Shown: positions 1-6,029 of the stretch, one piece after another | Layout of the letters: every line of letters starts with the position of its first letter | Numbering within the stretch: position 1 is the first letter of the stretch | Assembly (NCBI GenBank): GCA_030374735.1 | Contig: JASCIV010000732.1 | Location: 1-13,200, forward strand | Origin: Gracilaria caudata | Taxonomy: Eukaryota; Rhodophyta; Florideophyceae; Gracilariales; Gracilariaceae | Reading direction: 5' to 3' | Length of the DNA stretch: 13,200 nt | Translations under genes and position numbers: made by a program | The notes under the pieces: generated by a model | The model's database searches: none | What the model was told of the DNA's origin: nothing | Seen by the model: the letters and a program-made list of their open reading frames with translations, nothing else

Positions 1-80
1 CCAACAGGTCATAATACCAAATCCACCTACAAAGGTCCTCACAAAAAGCCTCCAAAATTCAACCCAAAATTGGGGAATAC

Positions 81-440
81 TCATACCATCTTCACGTCAC
101 CTTCAGAGGTACTCACCCTCTTATGAGTGGGATCACCCTCTGGATACCGGAAATGCGATTGTTCCACATACCAGCGGCATTGACCTCGTTGAACGGTGAC
201 CGATGCAGGAAGTCTTCCGCAATGAAGAGAGTAGGACGTGCAGGTATCACGTAGAATTTCCAAGACTGAAACTGCGGATTGTAGAGCGCACTGCTCGTCA
301 TCACTTAAGACATTGAAGTCTTCCTCTGAAGATGTATCGGTCATTGGGACAAGGATGATTGCCACGAACAGGTCGCTCATCCTCTGGATTAGGATTTTGC
401 TTTTGACTGATAGGGCTGCGCGCTGTAAATCCAAAAGCAA
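81..440 (-). CDS. Unassigned open frame inside the left transposon-like element
   Basis: A 119-codon minus-strand frame begins close to the right end of the left transposon-like element and reads away from it. Its first about 20 codons overlap the subterminal repeat, so an internal Met near codon 21 is a more plausible start. It contains an acidic stretch (SSEEDFNVLSDDEQ) and then low-complexity-free sequence with no motif I know. A second minus-strand frame (113-304) overlaps it and also looks protein-like, which could mean a frameshift or an intron (a GTGAGT donor-like site lies near 116). From position it could be the start of a transposon protein, but no nuclease (DDE) or Myb signature is visible. 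Function unknown. Confidence 0.2.
   Translation of the reverse strand: MLLDLQRAALSVKSKILIQRMSDLFVAIILVPMTDTSSEEDFNVLSDDEQCALQSAVSVLEILRDTCTSYSLHCGRLPASVTVQRGQCRWYVEQSHFRYPEGDPTHKRVSTSEGDVKMV
391..421 (-). repeat. Subterminal copy of the terminal repeat (left element)
   Basis: Read on the plus strand, GATTTTGCTTT followed by TGATAGGG and TGC matches the reverse complement of the left terminal repeat region (500-535) with a small gap. It lies about 75 bp inside the right end of the left element. Confidence 0.5.
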
Positions 441-496
441 TTTTGGCTTTTTACCTATTTGGCTTTACAATATGGCTATGACTGATAGACATGCTC

Positions 497-499
497 TAA
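497..499. repeat. Left target-site duplication TAA
   Basis: TAA here and TAA at 1182-1184 flank the inverted repeats exactly. A 3-bp TWA duplication is characteristic of PIF/Harbinger insertions. This TAA also serves as the right flank of the neighbouring element. Confidence 0.6.
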
Positions 500-524
500 G
501 AGCATCCCTATCAAGAAACCTAAA
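500..524 (+). repeat. Left terminal inverted repeat
   Basis: Pairs with 1157-1181 on the opposite strand with one substitution and one indel. A further degenerate copy in inverted orientation lies at 391-421 (shared GATTTTGCTTT, TGATAGGG and TGC blocks). Confidence 0.65.
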
Positions 525-584
525 GCAAAATCTCAAAAAAGCCAAATTCCTAAAAATTAGTTTAGGTAGCAGGGAGCACCTCTA

Positions 585-869
585 TCAATGCCCGACCATT
601 CCAAAAATATTCGCCAACACACTTTCATATACCGAGATCATGCAGGCCAAATACCTTTGCGCAGTTTGAGCTACGGTAGACAAACGCGAGCTGAGACTAC
701 TCTGAACACGAGCTGAACTACATTCTGGTTGTTTCGCATATATGTTTGCTACGACTTTTCAAAATGTGTCTGGATTGGGCTCAGTGACGAATTGAGAGGC
801 CGAAATCCAAGAATGCGCAATTGCAAGATCTTCTTCGGGCGTAAAGTTGGGGTCTTTGGTACTGTCCAT
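585..869 (-). pseudogene. Decayed Myb/SANT-like accessory gene of a Harbinger-type transposon
   Basis: Reading the minus strand from ATG at 869, the frame gives NFTPEEDLAIAHSWIS and continues for about 94 codons to a stop at 585-587, with one in-frame TGA at 759-761. PIF/Harbinger elements encode, beside the nuclease, a Myb/SANT-like DNA-binding protein, with a typical pattern of (F/W)T.EED..L..AW followed by FW and later SRW. Here the FTPEED and SW residues are present. The TGA sits exactly where the W of FW is expected, after DTF. The later SRW position reads SRL. Two tryptophan positions are therefore lost, one of them to a stop, which suggests decay. The frame ends about 85 bp from the left terminus. 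Family assignment is from memory of the motif and was not searched. Confidence 0.55.
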
Positions 870-1023
870 GGGCCACGATCATCGTGGAAGCAACATGTCA
901 CGAGAGAAGTGCGCGGCATTCATTTGTCAAGATATGCAACGTTCGAGCGTTTGTGTTTGGACTTGGCGCCAAATGCCAAAAGCGCCAAGCGGTGAACGTG
1001 GCAAAATATGAGTGGTCTCTGAA

Positions 1024-1041
1024 TTTAGGTCGCGACCTAAA
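1024..1041. repeat. Perfect 18-bp palindrome in transposon
   Basis: TTTAGGTCGCGACCTAAA is its own reverse complement. A second, almost identical palindrome follows at 1076-1094. Both lie 90-160 bp inside the right end of the transposon and share TTTAGG with its terminal repeat. They may be subterminal protein-binding sites; that role is inference. Confidence 0.7.
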
Positions 1042-1075
1042 CTGCTGGCTAAAATGGGTGCAGAATAGCGCGGAG

Positions 1076-1094
1076 TTTAGGTCGCGACCCTAAA
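1076..1094. repeat. Second copy of the palindrome, with one extra C
   Basis: TTTAGGTCGCGACCCTAAA is the 1024-1041 palindrome with one inserted C in the right arm. Confidence 0.65.
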
Positions 1095-1099
1095 ATTTA

Positions 1100-1126
1100 T
1101 AGGTTTTGGCCACTTGATAGGGTTGC
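1100..1126 (-). repeat. Subterminal copy of the terminal repeat (682-bp element)
   Basis: TAGGTTTTGG followed by TTGATAGGGTTGCG resembles the terminal repeat at 1157-1181 and the subterminal copy at 391-421. Both elements therefore have a doubled right end. Confidence 0.5.
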
Positions 1127-1156
1127 GTTTTTTGCTGCCGACCCAAATATTTGGGT

Positions 1157-1181
1157 TTTTAGGTTCTTGATAGAGATGCTC
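1157..1181 (-). repeat. Right terminal inverted repeat
   Basis: Partner of 500-524. It is flanked on the outside by TAA at 1182-1184. Confidence 0.65.
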
Positions 1182-1184
1182 TAA
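1182..1184. repeat. Right target-site duplication TAA
   Basis: Matches the TAA at 497-499. Confidence 0.6.
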
Positions 1185-1453
1185 TGCCGCAAATCCATTG
1201 CTGAAGGATTCCACTTCAAAGTTTTACCTTCAATAAGTGTTAATTCTTGCATATGCAATTTTGGCACTCAAGTTTCTTTTGCTTTCAACGTACAGCGAGG
1301 CGCATTGCGGCTCATCTTCGACATAAATTATGTATACTATAGATCAGGCGCGGTAAGCTGCCCAATTTTCTTTGCATGCCACACTATAAAGTCCTTCAGA
1401 ATCATCCTGCGGATGATATTGCCGTGGTGAATCTGTACATAATGCAATAACTA

Positions 1454-1584
1454 GGGCAATATAGAATTTAGGGCAATATGTATAGCGATATATAATAAAA
1501 CTGCAATATGAATTGCAATGCAAGGCTTGCAATATGAAGTTTTTATTGTATATTGCAATACATTGCAATAGCAATATATTGCCT
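1454..1584. mobile_element. Possible 131-bp AT-rich MITE with GGCAATATA ends
   Basis: The left end reads GGGCAATATA and the right end, on the opposite strand, AGGCAATATA. Each is flanked by TA (1452-1453 and 1585-1586). The interior is AT-rich and full of GCAATAT and ATTGCAAT words, including the palindrome GCAATATATTGC at 1571-1582. Short ends and a TA-only duplication make this weaker than the Harbinger-like element. It could be merely an AT-rich stretch with internal inverted repeats. Confidence 0.35.
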
Positions 1585-1706
1585 TACTCCCCTGTAGGTG
1601 ACTCTGGCATGGCCGCCAGTCTGTGATACTAAGTCCTCAACCAGTCGAAACTGCTGAAGCCGTTCCCTGCGGTACTGAACAAGCTTCGACACGGCGCGGC
1701 TACTAC

Positions 1707-1717
1707 CGAAGGTACGA
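1707..1717 (+). repeat. Dispersed motif CGAAGGTACGA, copy 1
   Basis: The same 11-mer occurs at 8068-8078 and 12585-12595. Copies 1 and 2 are identical over 13 bp (ACCGAAGGTACGA). Confidence 0.6.
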
Positions 1718-2816
1718 TAATAGCTGTTGTCAATCCTGATCTTCCCTGAGCTGCTTATGCGTGGCCGAGAACGGGATAAGTTCGCTTGCCACTTGGCCTT
1801 TCTGGGTTTCATACACGATGTGAGCGCGACTCCTGTGCCATCGTGGCATGTTGGCGATGTCGTGATGACGCAAGAACATCGCGTTACATGATGCGGGAAG
1901 TTGCTAATCTTCGCTGTGCCGCTCTTGAAGTGATGTTTAGATATCTGCAACTTTGCAGGCAAAGCCTTCTCCAGAGAATGCCAGAGATTGGCGGCAGAGA
2001 AGGTAAACCCCTTTTTTGCCCCATCTTCGCGTACAAAGAAGCGCTAAAAAGCGTTAGGAGTGATGAAGGGATAGAAGAAAAGATGAAGTGCCGGAAGGTT
2101 GGCGTAGCTGCGTTTACGTAGCCGCAGTTCGGCGCCGGCATCGTGCTTGTATTTGCTTTTCATACGATGTCTGCACCGGGAAGCTCCATGTCCAATGCTG
2201 CCAGAACAGAACCGAAGGACAGAAAAGGTCTACTGATCATTTTTCTGCAACAAGGCGGTCTCCAGCCGTTACGAGTGCTCAGTATAAATGTTCTCGTTAG
2301 GAACGGCTACCTGGGGTAGCGACTAGAGTTACTGGAGTTGTAGCTGGGAGAACTATACTTTTTTTAAGTTCGGCTCAGCGATATATACAGTATGAAGAGT
2401 TCGTCTCTCCCCATCGTACACCTTTTTCTTCGTCGTCAGTCGACCACAACTCCCGCACAAACCGCAAATGTGCGCCAAAAAAAAAAAGAAGACTTTCAAC
2501 CACTTCCTCCAACTCTGTTGCCTAGCGACACACACGTGAACATCCCGGCATTAGAGGTAACCGAATAGAGGCGTCCGGTAACATTTCCACTACAACGCGC
2601 GTTCTTTCACGTGATGGAAGCATTATCAAATAGCGGTATCGGCAGGAATCATGAGCATAGAAACACTCTTCATCGGTTTCATCGTGAACGTCTGCGGTGC
2701 CGGGAGCCATGAGGGGCATAAAAAGAATTCAAGACTCTCGGTAACTGATCGTTTTTGAGGGTGAAGGAAAGAAAAAGGCAACAAGTACACCAGGCAATCT
2801 AACCCCAGCAGGGATC

Positions 2817-3096
2817 ATGTACGACGGGTACATAATGAACTTTGAAAAAGTTCGAAAAAAGAACACCACTCAAACTTCGAGTCTCGAAGCAAATGCAGAG
2901 TGCTCTGGGCCAAAACGTGAAACAAAATGTCGCGTGCTTGTCCATGTCCTTGATGATTCGACAATGGCGGAGCTTGTACGACGCATAGCAGTCCGGGAGG
3001 GCTTTTGTACAGGAATCCGTACCTGAGTTTTGTTGGTCTTGCGCAGGGAATTTACGCTTCGTTTCCGATGCTACCCTTAAGATTAGCAATCGATAG
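2817..3096 (+). CDS. Possible two-exon small gene, 79 residues, unassigned
   Basis: The plus frame from ATG 2817 encodes a lysine-rich start and then the regular-looking CRVLVHVLDDSTMAELVRR before a stop. If a 40-bp GT-AG segment (3007-3046, GTACAG to GCGCAG) is removed, the frame continues through WNLRFVSDATLKISNR to TAG at 3094-3096. The joined end looks like a beta/alpha fold and reads better than either frame alone. Against it: 40 bp is very short for an intron, the minus strand has an open frame of 120 codons over the same bases (2799-3161), and I recognise no family. Confidence 0.2.
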
Positions 3097-3284
3097 CCAA
3101 CAACTAACGAGATGTTGCCACAGGTTAGCTGCAAACGTGAGTTACAAAGGATTTGAGCCAAGTTATGGGGACGAATTTACGAAACGCAAGTGGGTACAAG
3201 AAGAGCGTCAAGAAGCTCAGCTAAAAAGTTACTCCGCAAAAAGGGTTCGAGCGTGACGGTAGACTATTAATGTTGAACCGTTGG

Positions 3285-4691
3285 TCACGCAGCCAGACAA
3301 ACTCCCCGATTCGGAATGTCCACAGCTGGGAAGCCTGGTTCAAAAATGCGACAAACAAGGCCCGGTGCGCACGGAACCGGTGGAATTCTTGATCCCGCAG
3401 TGAAGCACAGCTGACCTCTTCGCAAGCAGCGCACGGAACTTTCGAGGCAGCATTGTCGGCGTGCAAAGTTGCCCAAAACACCTTCACAGTCTGGGGGCAC
3501 ACTTTGCGTCGGTGTGTCGTCAGGGGCGGTAAGAGGGATGCTTCCTACACGGCGACAGATGCCACGATTCGGGACGTCAGCGGCTGGGAAGCCAGGATCG
3601 AATATGTCACAGAAGAGACCGGGTGCGCATGAGGCAGTGGGGAAGAGACTTCCTAGCGTACTGCAGAACGCGCCTTGCTGCAGTTCATTTGCAGGCAGTG
3701 GTACAGCCGATGTCTCCGGTTCTTCCATATCTGGTGCCTCCGTGTCTGGTTCCTCTGTCTCGGGCTCCTCTGCCTCTGGTTCCTCTGCCTCTGGTTCCTC
3801 TGTCTCTGGTTCCTCTGTCTCTGACTCCATGGAGTCGCCTTCTTCTACTTCGGGGCTTGCGGCGGGGGTGTTGCTTGCCTCACAAATACCGCGATTGGGA
3901 CGATCGGCAGCTGGAAATCCAGGGTCGAATATGACACACTCCAGGCCTCTTGCACACGGAACAGGAGGAAACAATGAGCCTGAGGTTGAACAGTTTTGAC
4001 CGGCTTGGATGCAGCCAATGTCAAGCTCATTGCAGCATTGTATTGTTTCGAAGACGTTGAGATCGCCTTCGCATGACAGCGTAGTCTGTTCAGGTGAGGC
4101 GGTGAGATCGTCTTCAGGTGAAGTGGGCATCGGAGATTCGTCGATAAGAATATCGCCCAGTTCTTCGCGAGGCATTTCGATGGTGTCGTTCATTGGCATG
4201 TCGAGTTGCACAGGGCCAACAGTCATGTTATCTTGTAGCGGCAGAGAAATAACTTGAGGGGAAGTGATGGTGAGGGTCTGTTCCATAGGCGGTGTCGATG
4301 AAGGGGAAGCCGCTGGCGACGGCGTGACTCCAACATCAACAGGCGCTCGAGGAAGGTCGCTTGGCGAGCCGAAGTTAACCGGTCCGAACACGACAAAACG
4401 CGATTCACACGACGCGAAGCGCAGCGCGCATTCGGTGCAATACACATTTCCATCGGAGGCGATGGGACGCTGGTCTTCGGGCGCGCATTGCTCCGGGCAG
4501 TTGGAGTCACATAGATCCGGGTTCACTCGCGTTTCGAGAGAATGCCACAGCGCGCATGGAAAGAGCTGTGACTGGAAGTCACACTCCGCACGCTGTCCAA
4601 AGCGCGTACAATACACAAGGTTACAAGTTTGCGCGAGCGCCACAGGCAAAAGCACTGTGGCAAGAAGCAAGCAAAGCACGAGCGGACGCAT
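3285..4691 (-). CDS. Secreted cysteine-rich protein with a Kazal-like module and repeated 8-Cys modules
   Basis: A 468-residue protein. Residues 1-20 are a classical signal peptide (LVLCLLLATVLLPVALA) with likely cleavage before QT, so it should enter the secretory pathway and act in the wall or outside. Residues 61-95 (PIASDGNVYCTEC and following) match the Kazal inhibitor pattern SDG.xY..EC.x6.C. The Cys normally before SDG is Ala78 and an extra Cys stands at 85. Residues 207-270 and 402-465 are two full copies of a module C-x11-CC-x6-C-x6-C-x11-C-x5-C-x17-C. Residues 343-379 hold its second half only. All three copies end in a PGFPAxDxPNRGxC type motif. Between modules lie Thr/Ser/Pro linkers and an ETEEP repeat (290-327). 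N-glycosylation sequons stand at 155, 168 and 233. There are no introns. A protease-inhibitor or wall-defence role is possible from the Kazal-like part only; the 8-Cys module has no family I know. Confidence 0.85.
   Translation of the reverse strand: MRPLVLCLLLATVLLPVALAQTCNLVYCTRFGQRAECDFQSQLFPCALWHSLETRVNPDLCDSNCPEQCAPEDQRPIASDGNVYCTECALRFASCESRFVVFGPVNFGSPSDLPRAPVDVGVTPSPAASPSSTPPMEQTLTITSPQVISLPLQDNMTVGPVQLDMPMNDTIEMPREELGDILIDESPMPTSPEDDLTASPEQTTLSCEGDLNVFETIQCCNELDIGCIQAGQNCSTSGSLFPPVPCARGLECVIFDPGFPAADRPNRGICEASNTPAASPEVEEGDSMESETEEPETEEPEAEEPEAEEPETEEPDTEAPDMEEPETSAVPLPANELQQGAFCSTLGSLFPTASCAPGLFCDIFDPGFPAADVPNRGICRRVGSIPLTAPDDTPTQSVPPDCEGVLGNFARRQCCLESSVRCLRRGQLCFTAGSRIPPVPCAPGLVCRIFEPGFPAVDIPNRGVCLAA
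3711..3824 (-). repeat. 15-bp tandem repeat encoding ETEEP/EAEEP
   Basis: About eight imperfect units of a 15-bp repeat (GGTTCCTCTGTCTCT on the plus strand) encode an acidic five-residue repeat inside the secreted protein gene. It sits where the first half of the middle 8-Cys module would be expected. Such repeats change length by slippage, so allele length may vary. Confidence 0.8.
4407..4511 (-). other. Kazal-like domain coding segment
   Basis: Encodes residues 61-95 of the secreted protein. C61, C65, C69, C85, C88 and C95 surround the signature SDGNVYCTEC. The loss of the usual Cys before SDG and the gain at 85 suggest a rearranged disulfide pair. Confidence 0.5.
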
Positions 4692-4815
4692 GTTGTGAAG
4701 AGAATGTACCTACGACGGACAAGGGGAAAGACTTGTCGGAGGCGCACGATTTGAGCCAAGTGCGTGGCGTGCGCGGAAGCGCGCTGTAACGCTTAAGTAC
4801 GAGAGCTGGCAACGC

Positions 4816-5008
4816 ATGGCGGAGTCGGTGACGGTGATTTGTGCGTGGGTGGGGTGAGCTGTGGGCGCGCCGCTTTGGGGAACGCGTTCCGTTGCTGATC
4901 CTCGCGGCGGCTGGTGTCTCGCGCGTGGCGCGTGCGCAAGACGCGAATGGCAATGATTTGCGGCGCTTTATCTACGTGGCGCTGAACCGACGCCACCCCC
5001 AAATTTAG
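4816..5008 (+). pseudogene. Possible small gene (about 63 codons) broken by a one-base shift
   Basis: ATG at 4816 opens MAESVTVICAWVG and stops at TGA 4855-4857, directly after a run of four G (4851-4854). In the next frame, the sequence continues ELWARRFGERVPLLILAAAG and on to TAG at 5006-5008, with Arg/Ala-rich coding-like composition. One base fewer in the G run would join them into a single frame. This could be a pseudogene, an assembly error or chance in GC-rich DNA. It lies 124 bp upstream of, and divergent from, the secreted protein gene. No family is recognised. A minus-strand frame (4793-5032) overlaps it and may be the shadow, or the reverse. Confidence 0.25.
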
Positions 5009-5130
5009 GACCGTTATTGAAACGCACGTCATTGCTGCCCGGCGGTTGACAGTGTGTCAACGCCTATCGCGAACGTTTTGAGCCTTCCATAAACGCGAGT
5101 GGCGGGGTTGATCCCTTTGGTTTGTGTATG

Positions 5131-5142
5131 TCTCTCTCTCTC
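5131..5142. repeat. (TC)6 microsatellite
   Basis: Six TC units. A similar run occurs at 13031-13041. Confidence 0.8.
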
Positions 5143-5163
5143 CCTATTACCTAACATTAACTG

Positions 5164-5390
5164 CTAACGTTCCTGCCGGGTGCGCGATGAAATGTTCAGA
5201 TCCATGTTCGACCAATTGCTTCCGAACGGTTCAATAACTTGACCCGTCTGTGGATTAATTTCGTATGGCTGCAAGTAATCCGACTGTTTACCCACAAGGA
5301 GCACATCGCCAAGTTCGACATCTGATTTGTGCATGCACACACAAGCTTGCACGTGGCTACCGACAAAAGAGAAATAACCTACATCCAGGA
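5164..5390 (-). CDS. Orphan coding fragment, probably a 3' exon
   Basis: The minus frame is open from a TAA upstream of 5390 to TAG at 5164-5166. It encodes about 75 residues with alternating hydrophobic strands (GYFSFVGSHVQACVCMH) and then DVELGDVLLVG, INPQTGQVIEPFG and a basic tail. The composition is strongly protein-like, yet there is no initiator ATG early enough to include the first strand. A splice-acceptor-like GTAAGCAG ends at 5391, so this may be the last exon of a gene whose earlier exons lie in 5392-5800; I could not define them. The only in-frame ATG, in VCMHKSD, would give about 56 residues. No family is recognised. Alternatively it is a truncated gene relic. Confidence 0.35.
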
Positions 5391-6029
5391 CTGCTTACGT
5401 CACTCAGAATATAAAGATTCAGGTTTACAAAGCCCTTGTTATAACAAAGGTGAAGACGACGCGGACGGCTTGTTATCTTCTACATCTTTAAGAACATTAT
5501 AAAGCAACATATAACGTCATTCCAATCTCTACTATTTCAATTGCTCTTGTTTCTTTCACCACGATTGCAACTCTGTACCTGTTGTCTGCTGTGTGCGCTC
5601 AAGTTCTGCGTTATTGTGATGCGAATGGAGACTGGTTCTTCGACTGCAATCGCGACTGGAAAGCAATGCGCTAGAGTGCCCGATTGCAGCCCTTGCAAAA
5701 TCAAAAGAAACAATCCATCGCAATCACATTGTTTCCATCGACCGCAGTATGCTGATGATCAGCATGATGGTGCCAAGTTGTTGCTTTTCAAACTGCGCTA
5801 GACTAATTTGTCTCAAGCTTTACTTTGTTCGCAAGTTATGCGCTAGAAAAAAACGCACTAAACCAGAAGCAAAGAGAAACCAACCGTGAAGGTCTTCACC
5901 GGTCCTTCATCGTTTGAGGCTGATACTCCCGACGCAGTGTTAGCAATTTGTTGCACAGTTTCTACCTCCTCTTGAGCTTGTGGCTGTTACCGCAGTCGCT
6001 GTTAGTGATGCGGTTGTTGCGGTTATCTC
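5391..6029. other. Gap between the orphan exon and the MED15-like gene
   Basis: No gene was recognised. Minus-strand open pieces such as about 31 codons reading YRVAIVVKETRAIEIVEIG (within 5500-5610) could be upstream exons of the 5164-5390 fragment, but I see no clean splice sites to join them. An 86-codon plus-strand frame (5541-5801) has no motif and does not begin with ATG. A 17-bp interrupted palindrome lies at 5749-5765. Confidence 0.35.
5749..5765. repeat. Interrupted palindrome ATGCTGAT-G-ATCAGCAT
   Basis: 8-bp arms are perfectly complementary around one central base. There is no gene here to tie it to. Confidence 0.6.

Larger units (their letters stand above)
1..496. mobile_element. 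Right part of a PIF/Harbinger-like element, left end outside window
   Basis: Positions 479-496 end in TGATAGACATGCTC followed by TAA (497-499). This is nearly the same as the right end of the complete element at 500-1181 (TGATAGAGATGCTC then TAA). A second, subterminal copy of the terminal motif lies at 391-421, just as the other element has one at 1100-1126. I infer a related element whose right end abuts the left end of the next one, the two sharing a single TAA. No matching left end (TAAGAGCAT type) is visible in 1-390, so the element probably starts outside the window or is truncated. Confidence 0.5.
500..1181. mobile_element. PIF/Harbinger-like DNA transposon, 682 bp, non-autonomous relic
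   Basis: The ends are inverted repeats. The left begins GAGCATCCCTATCAAGAAAC; the right, read on the minus strand, begins GAGCATCTCTATCAAGAACC. They differ by one substitution and one single-base indel over about 25 bp. Both are followed outward by TAA. GAGCATCTC-type termini with TWA duplications are known from PIF/Harbinger elements and their MITEs. Inside is a minus-strand remnant of a Myb/SANT-like accessory gene (585-869). No transposase (DDE) gene fits in 682 bp, so the copy cannot be autonomous. The superfamily call is inference from TIR, TSD and cargo together. Confidence 0.65.
1185..2816. other. Intergenic stretch without a convincing gene
   Basis: Open frames of up to 139 codons occur (for example minus strand 1543-1962 and plus strand 1786-2121), but they overlap one another, lack recognisable motifs and show no coding-like composition I can defend. 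The stretch contains the MITE candidate at 1454-1584, an A11 run at 2477-2487 and one copy of a dispersed 11-bp motif at 1707-1717. No tRNA or rRNA was recognised. Confidence 0.4.

Noticed and set aside
238..669. 143-codon plus-strand frame
   Set aside because: Runs straight through the junction of two transposon ends and over the Myb-like remnant on the other strand.
1441..1590. CRISPR-like or short regular repeat array of GCAATAT
   Set aside because: Spacing is irregular, the words are 7 bp, both orientations are mixed, and the context is eukaryotic.
1543..1962. 139-codon minus frame, basic residues, partly protein-like
   Set aside because: Its end lies within the AT-rich MITE-like block and no family motif is visible; overlapping frames are equally long.
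2799..3161. 120-codon minus frame
   Set aside because: No motif, Cys and Leu scattered without pattern. The opposite strand reads somewhat better, and neither is firm.
3226..3260. tRNA T-arm-like GGGTTCGAGCG
   Set aside because: No matching acceptor stem or anticodon arm around it.
3469..3999. Plus-strand Ser/Gly-rich frames antisense to the secreted protein
   Set aside because: The SGSSVSGSS pattern is the antisense reading of the ETEEP minisatellite. The minus frame has signal peptide, invariant cysteines and full length.
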